A stretch of 64,000 nucleotides of DNA. It comes from Microbacterium murale. GTDB taxonomy: Bacteria > Actinomycetota > Actinomycetes > Actinomycetales > Microbacteriaceae. Below, in pieces: positions 24,333-33,185 of this stretch. The position numbers were made by a program, and so were the translations under genes. Positions within the stretch are counted from its first letter, which is position 1, and every line of letters starts with the position of its first letter. The stretch spans positions 62,001 to 126,000 of the forward strand of contig NZ_BMCM01000001.1 in NCBI RefSeq assembly GCF_014635185.1, written 5' to 3'. The notes beneath the pieces are model-generated. The model was not told the origin of the DNA, did not search any database, and saw nothing but the letters and a program-made list of their open reading frames with translations.

Positions 24333-27300
24333 TCAGGCGCGGCTGAAGCGGATCGTGACGATCTGGAACGGGCGCAGTTCGAGCCGCACGCCATCGCCGT
24401 CGCCGTCGACAGCGACGCCGTCGACGGCGACTTCGCGTTCGAGCAGATCCGTCTGCCGAGCGTCCGCGAAAGCGAACCCGGTCGTGAGCGTCGCCTGCGC
24501 CCGAGTCCCCAGGGCTTCGTAGAGGCGCACCACGAGGTCGCCACTGCCGTCCTCGGCGAGCTTGACCGCCTCGACGACCACGCCAGGGCGGTCGACGATC
24601 ACGAGGGGCTCGATCGTGTCGACCGCGGTGTTCTCGAGACGACGAGCGGGGAGATTGATGTGGTAACCCTCGGCGACCGTCTCGGCGACATCCGCGCCGA
24701 TCACGAAGCCGACTCGCAGCTCGTGCAGGCCCTCGTCCTGCGCAGGGTCGGGGAACAGTGCCGAGCGGATGAGCGACAGCCGCGCGACCGTGATGGTGCC
24801 GCCTCGCTCATCGCGCTGTTCACGCGTGATGTCGTGACCGTACGTCGAGTCGTTGACGATCGCGGCACCGAAGTCCGGCTCCGAGACCCGGATCCACCGG
24901 TGGGCCACTGTCTCGAACCGCGCGGCGTCCCACGACGTGTTCGTGTGCGTCGCTCGCTCGATGTGTCCGAACTGGATCTCCGACGCGGCGCGATCGGTGT
25001 GCAGGTCGAGCGGAAAGGCGAACTTGAGCATCTTCTGCTTCTCGTGCCAGTCCAGCTCGAAGGCGAACGACAGCACGCGCGAGTTCTCGCGCAGACTGAT
25101 CCGCTCGGTCACGGTGGATGCTCCGAACCGGCGCACGACCACGAGGGAGGCCCCGTCGACCTCGACCGAGGCTGCCTCGGTCAGGTCGGTGACGGTGTTG
25201 CGATAGTGCACGTCCACATCCCAGGCATCCCACTGCGTGGGAGTGTCCCGGTGCAGCTGAAGAAGGCCCACGGGGCGGCCGGGCACCACGAGGTCCCGGC
25301 CCGAGGCGATGTCGACAGCCGAGACGACGAGGCCGCGATCGTCCACCGTCGCCCGGACGATGCCGTTGTCGAGCACCCATCCAGCGGCACCATCGCGGCG
25401 AGGCTCGACGTCTTTCGCACCGTCGCCCGCACCGGCGCCGAGCGCTGCGACACCATCCCTGACATGCGGAGATGCGTTCGCGACGAGTGTCCCCGCGCCT
25501 TCCCCGGCGAGCGCCCGCAGGCTGTCGCCGATGATCTCCTCGAGCTCGCGCGCCACGAAGGCGTAGTTGCGTGCGGCGTCCTGATAGACCCACGCGATCG
25601 AGGACCCGGGCAGGATGTCGTGGAACTGCTGCAGCAGGACGGTCTCCCAGACCCGCTGCAGCCGCTCAGCGGGATAGGCGATGCCGAGGCGCACGCTCGC
25701 GGTCGTGGCCCAGAGCTCCGCCTCGCGCAGCAGGTGCTCGCTGCGCCGGTTGCCCTGCTTGGTGGCGAGCTGGCTCGTGTACGTACCGCGGTGGAATTCG
25801 AGGTAGAGCTCACCCGACCAGACCTCGGGCTGGGGGTACTCGGCCTCGGCCGTCTCGAAGAACCTCCGAGGAGTGCTGTGCACGACGCGGGGCGACCCTT
25901 CGAGCGATTCGGTACGGGCAGCCGCCGCCGTCATCTCGCGCGTGGGTCCTCCGCCGCCGTCGCCGTATCCGTAGGGAAGGAGCGAGACCGTGGCGCGGCC
26001 CTTGTCGGCGAAGTTGCGCTCGGCGTGGGCGAGCTCATCCGCGGTCACGCGCGAGTTGTACGTGTCGACGGGCGGGAAGTGCGTGAACAGCCGCGTGCCG
26101 TCGATGCCCTCCCATTGGAACGTGTGGTGCGGAAACTTGTTCGTCTCGTTCCACGAGATCTTCTGCGTCAGGAACCAGCGGATGCCGGCCGCCTTGGCGA
26201 TCTGCGGCAACGCGCCCGAATACCCGAAGGAGTCCGGGAGCCATGCCTCCGGTGTGTCGATCCCGAACTCACGCAGGAAGAACGACTTACCCGCCACGAA
26301 CTGCCGCGCCATCGCTTCGGACCCCGGCATGTTGGTGTCGGATTCGACCCACATGCTCCCCACGGGGATGAAGCGCCCCTCGGTCACACGGGCGCGGATC
26401 CGTTCGAACAGGTCGGGGTAGTACTCCTTGATCCACGCGTACTGCTGGGCACTGGAGGCGACGAAGACGAAGTCGGGGTCTTCGTCCATGAGGGACAGGA
26501 CGTTCGAGAAGGTACGCGCCACCTTGCGGACCGTCTCGCGCACCGGCCACAACCACGCGGAGTCGATGTGCGCGTGGCCGACGGCGTGCAGCGTGTGGAC
26601 CGACGCGGACGCAGGCTTCGCCAGCACCGGGGCGAGGACCTCACGCCCGGCAGTGGCGGTCCCGGCGACGTCGTCGGGGTCGACGACATCGATCATCCGC
26701 TCCAGGGCGACGAGGATGTCGGCGCGCCGCGGGGATCCGTCGTCCAGCTGCTCGACAAGACCACGCAGCGCGCGCGTGTCGGCGAGCAGATCCGCGACCT
26801 CGAGGTCGCGCAGACGCACGTCGATGTGGCGCAGCGTGTAGATGGGGTCGGTGCCCACGGTCGCGAGATCTCCGACGGGAGTCGGATCGAACGTGAAGAG
26901 GCTTCCGACATCCGGATTGGAAGCCGCCTCGATGTAGACGTCGATGCCTCCCGCCTCGTCCACCGCTTCGGCGACCGCGTTGTTGAGCGGAGCGATCCCG
27001 CGGACGGGCCTGCCCGCGACATCCCACACCATCGCCTCGCACTGGAAGCCCGGCTGACCCTCGGTGAAGCCGAGATCGACGACGATCTCGGCTCGTGTGC
27101 GCGACGGCAGCGCGCCGTCAGCATCCCGCCATGATGCGGGCACGCCGCCCTTCAGGCGGAACCAGGTCGTCCCCCACGGGCGCCCCCACAGCTCGCCGGG
27201 GGCGATCGGCGAGTACTCGCCCGCTGCGGCCTCCGCGAACGGAACGGGCTCGCCGGCCGCGTCCCAGTGCGTGGCGGCGACCGGTGCGGACGCGCGGTGG

Positions 27301-27371
27301 ATCTGGGTCTGCAGTCGCTCGCGGACGAAGCGGTCGACGCGGAGGAGGGCAAGTCGGGAACGGTCGTGCAT
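24333..27371 (-). CDS. Alpha-mannosidase, glycoside hydrolase family 38
   Basis: 1012 residues, in the usual range for bacterial GH38 enzymes. The zinc-binding H266-A-H268-I-D270-S-A-W motif is clear, as is the nucleophile segment W-L-P-D380-S-F-G-Y-S, followed by H-F-P-P near 455. The N-terminal 250 residues form the beta/helical region of the family, the C-terminal half the beta-sandwich domains. No signal peptide is present, so it is cytosolic and acts on imported mannosides. ATG 27371 has a GGAG-type site upstream; a longer in-frame extension overlaps the permease gene and is rejected. It is the last gene of an importer operon. Confidence 0.92.
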   Translation of the reverse strand: MHDRSRLALLRVDRFVRERLQTQIHRASAPVAATHWDAAGEPVPFAEAAAGEYSPIAPGELWGRPWGTTWFRLKGGVPASWRDADGALPSRTRAEIVVDLGFTEGQPGFQCEAMVWDVAGRPVRGIAPLNNAVAEAVDEAGGIDVYIEAASNPDVGSLFTFDPTPVGDLATVGTDPIYTLRHIDVRLRDLEVADLLADTRALRGLVEQLDDGSPRRADILVALERMIDVVDPDDVAGTATAGREVLAPVLAKPASASVHTLHAVGHAHIDSAWLWPVRETVRKVARTFSNVLSLMDEDPDFVFVASSAQQYAWIKEYYPDLFERIRARVTEGRFIPVGSMWVESDTNMPGSEAMARQFVAGKSFFLREFGIDTPEAWLPDSFGYSGALPQIAKAAGIRWFLTQKISWNETNKFPHHTFQWEGIDGTRLFTHFPPVDTYNSRVTADELAHAERNFADKGRATVSLLPYGYGDGGGGPTREMTAAAARTESLEGSPRVVHSTPRRFFETAEAEYPQPEVWSGELYLEFHRGTYTSQLATKQGNRRSEHLLREAELWATTASVRLGIAYPAERLQRVWETVLLQQFHDILPGSSIAWVYQDAARNYAFVARELEEIIGDSLRALAGEGAGTLVANASPHVRDGVAALGAGAGDGAKDVEPRRDGAAGWVLDNGIVRATVDDRGLVVSAVDIASGRDLVVPGRPVGLLQLHRDTPTQWDAWDVDVHYRNTVTDLTEAASVEVDGASLVVVRRFGASTVTERISLRENSRVLSFAFELDWHEKQKMLKFAFPLDLHTDRAASEIQFGHIERATHTNTSWDAARFETVAHRWIRVSEPDFGAAIVNDSTYGHDITREQRDERGGTITVARLSLIRSALFPDPAQDEGLHELRVGFVIGADVAETVAEGYHINLPARRLENTAVDTIEPLVIVDRPGVVVEAVKLAEDGSGDLVVRLYEALGTRAQATLTTGFAFADARQTDLLEREVAVDGVAVDGDGDGVRLELRPFQIVTIRFSRA

Positions 27372-27403
27372 TGGAGGCTCTTTCAGGAGAGGAAGGGACT
27401 GGG

Positions 27404-28297
27404 TCAGCCCTTGACGGAACCGGCGAGCGCGAAGGACGAGCCGGAGAGTTTCTGGACGATGACGTACAGGACGACCATCGGCGCCGCATAGAGCACCGAG
27501 TACGCCGCGAGCTGGCCGTAGGCGATCGTGCCGTACTGGCCGAAGAAGTTGAAGATCGACACTGCGGCGGGAAAACGATCCGAGGTGAACAGGAGCACGA
27601 ACGGGACGAAGAAGTTCCCCCACGCGCCGGTGAAGACGAAGATGAACACCACGCCGATGCCCGGTCGCATGAGCGGCACCACGATGCGCGCCAGGGCCTG
27701 CATCGAACTCGCGCCGTCGACCCAGGCGGCCTCCTCGAGCGAGATCGGCACGGAGTCCATGAAGTTCTTCAGCATCCAGATCGCCATCGGCAGTGATGTC
27801 GCCGACATGAACACGATCACTCCCCACGTGGAGTTGAGGAGACCGAATGCCACGAAGAGCGAGTAGACCGGCACCATCATGGCCGTGATCGGCAGGCCTG
27901 TGCCGAAGAGGATCGCGTACATGAACGGCTTCTGGTACCGCGCCGCGTACCGCGAGAGCGGGTATGCCGCCAGCAGCGAGACGAGCACCGTGATGACCGC
28001 GGTGCCGAGGGAGATCAACACCGAGTTGAGCAGCGGCAGCCACGTGAGCTCCCAGGTCATGACGCCCGTGTAGTTGTCGAGCGTCCACGACTCCGGAATC
28101 CGCATAGAGACGGTGGCGTTCGCGTCGAACGACGCGAACACGACCCACAGGAGCGGCACGAGGAAGAGCACGCCGATGATGCTCAGGATGATGGATGCCG
28201 TCACCGTGTGAGCACGCTTGCGCGGGGCCGACACGCTCAGGGACTTCCGTCCTGGGGCGACGATCGTGCGCGTCTCGGTCATGGTCTGCGCGGCCAT
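27404..28297 (-). CDS. Carbohydrate ABC transporter permease, MalG-type
   Basis: 297 residues with six transmembrane helices and the EAA loop L-E-E-A-A-W-V-D-G-A-S near residue 195. It forms the inner-membrane channel with the permease encoded 1 bp upstream. The start is ATG 28297; the longer frame overlaps the upstream gene. The adjacent alpha-mannosidase suggests the substrate is a mannoside or mannose-containing oligosaccharide, for example from fungal or plant glycans. No ATPase is encoded in the operon. Confidence 0.88.
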   Translation of the reverse strand: MAAQTMTETRTIVAPGRKSLSVSAPRKRAHTVTASIILSIIGVLFLVPLLWVVFASFDANATVSMRIPESWTLDNYTGVMTWELTWLPLLNSVLISLGTAVITVLVSLLAAYPLSRYAARYQKPFMYAILFGTGLPITAMMVPVYSLFVAFGLLNSTWGVIVFMSATSLPMAIWMLKNFMDSVPISLEEAAWVDGASSMQALARIVVPLMRPGIGVVFIFVFTGAWGNFFVPFVLLFTSDRFPAAVSIFNFFGQYGTIAYGQLAAYSVLYAAPMVVLYVIVQKLSGSSFALAGSVKG

Positions 28298-28298
28298 T

Positions 28299-29204
28299 TC
28301 AGTCCACCTCCGGCTTGAGCACACGAATGTAGATGATGGAGAAGACAGCACCGATCAGGAGGGTCACGGTGGCGATCGCCGTGCCGTATCCGACCTGGGC
28401 GAACTTGAAAGCCTCCTGGTATGCGAGCACGGGCAGCGTCGCCGATGCCGAGCCGGGCCCGCCCCCTGTCATGACCCAGATGAGGGTGAAAACGCCGAGC
28501 GTCTGGAGTGTCGTCAGGAGGAGATTCGTCGAGATCGAGCGCCGGATCACTGGCAGGGTCACCTGGGTGAAGCGCTGCCAGGCGTTCGCTCCGTCGATGG
28601 TCGCCGCCTCGATGAGGTCTGGCGGCACCTCGGCGAGCGCCGCGTTGTACACCAGCATCGAGAAGGCCGTCCCTCGCCAGATGTTCGCGACGATGACCGC
28701 CAGCATCGGCAGATGGTAGAGCCATGCGGTCTGCTCCATGCCGAACCAGCCGAGCACCGAGTTGAGCGTGCCGTCTTTGGCGAAGAAGGCGTAGAGCGCG
28801 AAGGCCGCCACGATCTCGGGAAGCACCCAGGCAAGCACGACGATCCCGCTGACGAGGGACCGCACGGGCCCCGCCGAGCTGCGCATGAGCACGGCCAGCA
28901 GCATCCCGAGCACGTTCTGGCCGATGACCGCGGACGCCAGGACGAAGACGACCGTGAGCACGAGCGAGTTCCAGAATTCGGCGGAACCCAGCAGCTCGAC
29001 GTAGTTGTCGAGTCCGACGAACTGCGGGTTCGCGGCGCGCGGGCCGGTGAGGGCACGGTCGGTGAGCGATCCGTACAGCGAGTACACGATCGGACCGAGC
29101 ATGAAGGCTGCCAGCAGCAGCACCGCGGGAACGAGCGGCAGCAGGCGGAAGACTGCACGGCTCGGGCTGCTGCGCCCGAGCCGCGCGACGGCGGCGGTGG
29201 TCAC
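28299..29204 (-). CDS. Carbohydrate ABC transporter permease, MalF-type (short)
   Basis: 301 residues with six transmembrane helices and the EAA loop L-I-E-A-A-T-I-D-G-A-N near residue 197. Unlike the MalF at 4343-5956 it lacks the large extracytoplasmic loop. The N-terminus is Arg-rich and short. The start is GTG 29204. It pairs with the MalG-type permease and the binding protein encoded upstream (stop at 29212). Its role is in import of the oligosaccharide cleaved by the mannosidase. Confidence 0.88.
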   Translation of the reverse strand: MTTAAVARLGRSSPSRAVFRLLPLVPAVLLLAAFMLGPIVYSLYGSLTDRALTGPRAANPQFVGLDNYVELLGSAEFWNSLVLTVVFVLASAVIGQNVLGMLLAVLMRSSAGPVRSLVSGIVVLAWVLPEIVAAFALYAFFAKDGTLNSVLGWFGMEQTAWLYHLPMLAVIVANIWRGTAFSMLVYNAALAEVPPDLIEAATIDGANAWQRFTQVTLPVIRRSISTNLLLTTLQTLGVFTLIWVMTGGGPGSASATLPVLAYQEAFKFAQVGYGTAIATVTLLIGAVFSIIYIRVLKPEVD

Positions 29205-29211
29205 GAGGCGA

Positions 29212-30561
29212 TCAACCCGCCTGGGTGTTCTCTTCGCCGACGATTCCGATCAGCGCCTCGTCGTACGCACGCTGCGCGTCCTTCGTCGATGACTGTCCCG
29301 TGATGACGGACTCGGTCGCCACCGGGATGTTCGACGAGATCTGCGAGTAGTCGGGCGTCGCCGGCCGGAAGTGCGTGTATTCGACGAGCGACGAGAAGAA
29401 CTCGAATGAGGGGTTGTAGTCGAGATACTCCTGGCTGGCGGCCACGTCGGAGCGCACGGCGATCTGTCCTGCCTCCTGGTGATAGGTCAGCGCGTTCTCG
29501 GGTGTCATGGCCTGGGCGATGAAGTCGAAGGCTGCCTCCGGGTCGTCGGCATTCGCGCCTACTGCGAGCGTCCATCCACCCGACATCGACGTGAATCCAT
29601 CGCCGCCGCCGTCCTGGGTCGGCATGGCGGCGAGGCCCATGGTCTCCTCCCACTCCGGCCATGCGTTGTCGCCCGCGATCCAGCCGCTCGTAAGCCAGGA
29701 GCCGTCGATCGCGATCGCCAGCTCGCCCTGCGGAATGAGCTCGTTCTGGACCTTCGATCCCCATCCTGGGTCGAGCGCGTCCGCGGGATCAGGGGCGAGG
29801 CCCTCTTCGAAGGCGGTCTCGTAGAAGCCGAGCGCGTCGAGGAATCCGGCCGACTCCGTCACCCATTTGTTCGAGGAGGAATCCATGAGCTCGTCATCCG
29901 TGCCGTACATCAGCATCTCGAAGCCCTGCATCGACGTGGCCTCGCCGAGGGTCTTCGACGCATAGATGTTCAGCGGCGTGACGTCCGGGTTGCTCTCCTT
30001 GATCGCGCGTGCGGCTTCGAGGATGTCCTCCCACGACTCGGGCTTCCAGTCCGCAGGGAGACCGGCGGCCTCGAAGAGGTCCTTGTTGAAGTAGATGCCT
30101 CGCGTGTCGGTGCCGAGCGAGACCCCGTATGTATCGCCGTCATCGCCCACGCCGGCCTGCTTTGCGCCGTCGTCGTACAGATCCCAGCCATCCCAGTCGG
30201 CCAGGTACTCGTCGATCGGGAGGAGGTAGCCGGCGGCGGCGTCGGAGCGGATCTGGAAGGTGTCCTCGTAGATGACGTCCGGCGCGGTGTCTGCCGAGCC
30301 GTTCATGAGAGCGAGCTTGGTGAAGTACTGATCCTGCTCGGCCTCGATCGGCACGAGCTCCACCTTGCGGTCCGGATACTCCTTCTCGTACTCGGCCTTG
30401 ACCGTCTTCATGAGGTCATCCATAGCCGTGAAGGACGAGGTCTTCTGATAGGCGATGCGCAGAGCGTCGTCGCCGCTCGACGCGCCGCCCGAGCAGCCGC
30501 CCAGCGCGATGGTCAGGCCGCCGACGGCCAGGATGCTCAGTCCGGTCAGTGATTTCTTCAT
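29212..30561 (-). CDS. Extracellular sugar-binding lipoprotein
   Basis: 449 residues. Lipoprotein signal: M-K-K start, hydrophobic core and lipobox A-L-G-G-C with the lipid-modified Cys near residue 23, then Ser/Gly linker. The mature part is a family 1 extracellular solute-binding protein, with W-L-T-S-G-W, M-S-G-G-W-T-L-A-V and A-E-P-like C-terminal motifs. It captures oligosaccharides and presents them to the two permeases. ATG 30561 has a GGAGC site. The promoter region has a TTGACA box and an AT-rich inverted repeat likely recognised by the adjacent ROK repressor. Confidence 0.88.
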   Translation of the reverse strand: MKKSLTGLSILAVGGLTIALGGCSGGASSGDDALRIAYQKTSSFTAMDDLMKTVKAEYEKEYPDRKVELVPIEAEQDQYFTKLALMNGSADTAPDVIYEDTFQIRSDAAAGYLLPIDEYLADWDGWDLYDDGAKQAGVGDDGDTYGVSLGTDTRGIYFNKDLFEAAGLPADWKPESWEDILEAARAIKESNPDVTPLNIYASKTLGEATSMQGFEMLMYGTDDELMDSSSNKWVTESAGFLDALGFYETAFEEGLAPDPADALDPGWGSKVQNELIPQGELAIAIDGSWLTSGWIAGDNAWPEWEETMGLAAMPTQDGGGDGFTSMSGGWTLAVGANADDPEAAFDFIAQAMTPENALTYHQEAGQIAVRSDVAASQEYLDYNPSFEFFSSLVEYTHFRPATPDYSQISSNIPVATESVITGQSSTKDAQRAYDEALIGIVGEENTQAG

Positions 30562-30605
30562 CGGAGCTCCTTTGCTCACTCTTGGTGCGCAACATCGCGC
30601 CTGCA

Positions 30606-30635
30606 TTATTCAAACATATTTAGATATTCTGTCAA
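30606..30635 (-). promoter_or_regulatory. Promoter and AT-rich operator of the mannoside operon
   Basis: TTGACA (30630-30635) and GAATAA (30606-30611) on the minus strand are 18 nt apart and drive the binding-protein gene. The spacer holds an imperfect palindrome centred on AAACATATTT, and the whole stretch is unusually AT-rich for this genome, as in NagC/Mlc-type ROK operators. The regulator is encoded immediately upstream. Confidence 0.55.
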
Positions 30636-30661
30636 CCCTTTCCCGCTCGAGGAGGGCAGGG

Positions 30662-31879
30662 TCAGGACGCGCTGATCATCAGATCGGATGCGCGAGCCGT
30701 GAAGGCGCCGTCCAGCACCAGGCATGCCGCTCCCGCCGCGGCGAGATCCGTACCCAACCGCGCCTCAACGAGGCGAAGGGGGCGCGTCGTCGTGATCTGC
30801 GCGATCGCAGGCAGGAGGGCGCGCAGCGTCGGCTCCAGCACCTCGCTGAGCCGGCTCCAGACCGGGCCCCCGATCACGAACGTCCCGGCGTCGAGCATGT
30901 TGTTCGTCAGTACTATCGCCCGCGCCAACACTTCGGCTGCATGAGCGCACACCGCGAGAGAGCGGGCATCACCGTCCTGCGCACGTGTGCGCAGATCGTC
31001 GATGGCTGCGCGCCTCGCCCCCCATGGGATGTCGAGCGAGGCGGTCACCCCCGCTTCGAGGAGCAGCCGTTCGGGTGCGACGGTCACCCCGAGACAGCCG
31101 TGCTGCCCGCATTGACACAGGGGGCCGCTCGGATCGATGAGGAGATGCGCGATATCGCCGGCATTTCCCGTACGACCCCGGACGGCGTCGCCGTCGATGG
31201 CCACGCCGAGACCCACGCCGGCGCCGTAGTACAGGAGCGCGGCATCCCTGAGCGCGTGATCCGCATCCGCCCACAGCTCGCCGACCATGGCCGCGACGAC
31301 GTCCTTCTCCACCACGACCGGCAGACCTGTCGCCTCGCTCAGGAGATCGCGCACGCGAGTGTGGTGCCAGTTCGGGAGCAACGGCGGCGTGAGCAGCATC
31401 CCCGTCGCGTCGTCGATCGGGCCCGGCACTGCGATGCCGATGCCGAGAACGCGGTCAGGCGGCACGTCGGCGGATCTCAGGAGCGTATTCGTGCTCTCGG
31501 CGAGCGCAGCGATCAGATCCGGTGTCGAGTCGGTGTCCTCGGGTGGCGTCTCCATATGCGCGACGATGCTCCCCGAGAGATCGAGCACGACGAAAGTGTC
31601 TATCGATGGATCGAGATGGATGCCGACGGCGAATCGTGCGCTGCGGTTCAGTCGGAGCAGGGTCCGTGGCTTGCCTGGACCGGCGACGACGCGCTCACCC
31701 TCGACGATCAGATCTGCCTCGGTGAGTCTGCGGGCGACGTTGCTGAGCGTCTGCGCGGACAGACCGGTGAGTTCCGCGAGCTCGATCCGGCTCACGCCCG
31801 ACGGTGAGCGACGGATCATGTCGAGCACAAGGGTCTGGTTGTACGTCCCGACGGCGGGCATGTTGGATCCGCGTTTCAT
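30662..31879 (-). CDS. ROK-family transcriptional repressor
   Basis: 405 residues. An N-terminal winged helix (about 10-75; S-R-I-E-L-A-E-L-T-G-L-S) is followed by the ROK sugar-binding fold with V-V-E-K-D-V near residue 185 and the zinc motif C-Q-C-G-Q-H-G-C-L-G near 255. It likely represses the downstream importer/mannosidase operon and is released by a sugar. ATG 31879 is preceded by a GGGAGGA site; the longer frame overlaps the tRNA-like element and is rejected. It reads in the same direction as the operon, 100 bp upstream of it. Confidence 0.9.
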   Translation of the reverse strand: MKRGSNMPAVGTYNQTLVLDMIRRSPSGVSRIELAELTGLSAQTLSNVARRLTEADLIVEGERVVAGPGKPRTLLRLNRSARFAVGIHLDPSIDTFVVLDLSGSIVAHMETPPEDTDSTPDLIAALAESTNTLLRSADVPPDRVLGIGIAVPGPIDDATGMLLTPPLLPNWHHTRVRDLLSEATGLPVVVEKDVVAAMVGELWADADHALRDAALLYYGAGVGLGVAIDGDAVRGRTGNAGDIAHLLIDPSGPLCQCGQHGCLGVTVAPERLLLEAGVTASLDIPWGARRAAIDDLRTRAQDGDARSLAVCAHAAEVLARAIVLTNNMLDAGTFVIGGPVWSRLSEVLEPTLRALLPAIAQITTTRPLRLVEARLGTDLAAAGAACLVLDGAFTARASDLMISAS

Positions 31880-31955
31880 GCTTCCTCCCGGGCGCGCACT
31901 GTCGCTCCCGCAGACACTACCCGTCATGCAGGTGATTGCGGTTTCCAGAAGTAGA

Positions 31956-32027
31956 CGCGACGGCGGGAGTCGAACCCGCAACGCCCTCAGGTATGAACTG
32001 GAGCCCGGGACCACCCGGACCGCCGCG
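31956..32027 (-). tRNA. Atypical tRNA-like gene, anticodon CAT (Met)
   Basis: The minus strand folds as a cloverleaf of 72 nt: acceptor CGCGGCG/CGTCGCG (7 pairs, one G-T), D-arm CCGG/CCGG with a GG in the loop, an anticodon loop TTCATAC giving CAT, and a T-arm GCGGG/CCCGC with a canonical TTCGACT loop. Deviations: position 8 is G instead of T, the anticodon stem CTCCAG/CTGAG carries an extra or mispaired C, the discriminator is T, and CCA is not encoded. It may be a functional divergent elongator tRNA-Met or a decayed copy. Covariance-model scoring would decide. Confidence 0.5.
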
Positions 32028-32136
32028 ATGACATCGACGTTACCCGGCCGTGACTTTTCTGACCAGGGTCCAAAGCTGAGATAACCGTATGAGTCAGTGG
32101 ATGACGACGCATTTCAGCTGGGCCTTGCGCTGATGC

Positions 32137-33123
32137 TCAGCGGCGAGCGGCGGGGAGCGGGGCATCCAGCGCGCGAAGCGCTCGTTCCAGTACTTCGCGC
32201 AGCTCCGCGCGGTGCGGCTCGGGAAAATCAGTCGTGTACTCGACGCCGGCCGGGATCCACAGCATTCCATACAGCGCCTCACGCCAGTCCGATCCGCCGA
32301 TCGGCCACCGGGCATGCGTCTCGTCCTCCGCTGACGCACCCTGCGCCCACACGCCGAAATGCTGGTCCATCTCGCGGAGCGCGAGTTCCATCACAACGTC
32401 CGCCTCCACGTTCTGGGGAGACCACGACGAGGCGAGGAGGACGCGCTCCGCGACTTCCTCCTCGGAGATGGTGCGCGGCTCGAACAGCAAGCGGGTGTGC
32501 TCCACCGATTCGATCCGGTCGACACGGAAGGTCCTCCAGTCCTCCCGGTCGACGTCCCAGCACAACAGATACCAATTGCGCCCGGCCGACGAGAGGGCAT
32601 GCGGTTCCACTCGGCGAACGCTCTCCGTGCTGTGGCGATCGGTGTACCGCAGTCTCACCCGTTCGCGATCGCGTGACGCCAGGGCGAGCTCACCGAGTAC
32701 GACCGGCGACACCGTCGGCCCCTCCCCCATCCGCGCTGGATGAACCGATGCGGCGAGCGCGTTCACCCGGCTGCGCAGCGCCGAAGGCAGCACCTGCTCC
32801 AACTTCGCGAGAGCCGTCAGGGTGACCTCAGGGCCGCCGACCAGCTGCTGGGTCGCCGCCACTCGCAGCCCGATCGCCATCGTGACCGCCTCATCATCGG
32901 TGAGGAGCAACGGCGGCACTGCGCTCCCCGCCTCGAGCCGGTAGCCACCGGCCACGCCGGGCGTCGACTCCACGCGGTACCCGAGGTCTCGCAATCGGTC
33001 GACATCTCTGCGGACCGTGCGCTCGGTCACGCCGAGTCGCATCGCCAGTTCGGTACCAGGCCAGTGCCGATGCGTCTGCAGGAGATTGAGCAGGGCGAGG
33101 GCGCGGGTGGTCGTGTCGGACAT
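32137..33123 (-). CDS. WYL-domain transcriptional regulator
   Basis: 328 residues. An N-terminal HTH_11 domain (residues 1-60; L-G-V-T-E-R-T-V-R-R-D-V-D-R-L) and a C-terminal WYL region with W-Y-L-L-C-W-D near residue 182 and W-R-T-F-R-V-D-R near 195. Such proteins sense unidentified ligands, often nucleic acids or nucleotides. The gene is divergent from an ABC exporter, with a perfect palindrome midway between the two starts, so it probably controls the exporter and itself. ATG 33123 is the start. Confidence 0.9.
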   Translation of the reverse strand: MSDTTTRALALLNLLQTHRHWPGTELAMRLGVTERTVRRDVDRLRDLGYRVESTPGVAGGYRLEAGSAVPPLLLTDDEAVTMAIGLRVAATQQLVGGPEVTLTALAKLEQVLPSALRSRVNALAASVHPARMGEGPTVSPVVLGELALASRDRERVRLRYTDRHSTESVRRVEPHALSSAGRNWYLLCWDVDREDWRTFRVDRIESVEHTRLLFEPRTISEEEVAERVLLASSWSPQNVEADVVMELALREMDQHFGVWAQGASAEDETHARWPIGGSDWREALYGMLWIPAGVEYTTDFPEPHRAELREVLERALRALDAPLPAARR

Positions 33124-33145
33124 GTCCTTCAGATTGCCAGATCTT

Positions 33146-33164
33146 GCGGACAGGATCTGTCCGC
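33146..33164. promoter_or_regulatory. Perfect palindrome, likely WYL regulator operator
   Basis: GCGGACAG, a GAT centre, and CTGTCCGC form a perfect 19-bp interrupted palindrome. It sits 22 bp from both the WYL start (33123) and the ABC ATPase start (33186), a symmetric position for joint control. The exporter -10 TACTCT (33174-33179) follows directly. Confidence 0.7.
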
Positions 33165-33185
33165 ATCATTTTCTACTCTGCATCC

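Noticed and set aside
24660-27134. Long open frame of over 800 codons on the plus strand opposite the alpha-mannosidase
   Set aside because: High-GC coding strands generate long antisense frames. The protein is Arg/Asp-rich without motifs, and the minus strand carries clear GH38 catalytic motifs.
27372-28148. N-terminal extension of the mannosidase gene
   Set aside because: It overlaps the permease gene in another frame; the ATG at 27371 with its ribosome site is the natural start.
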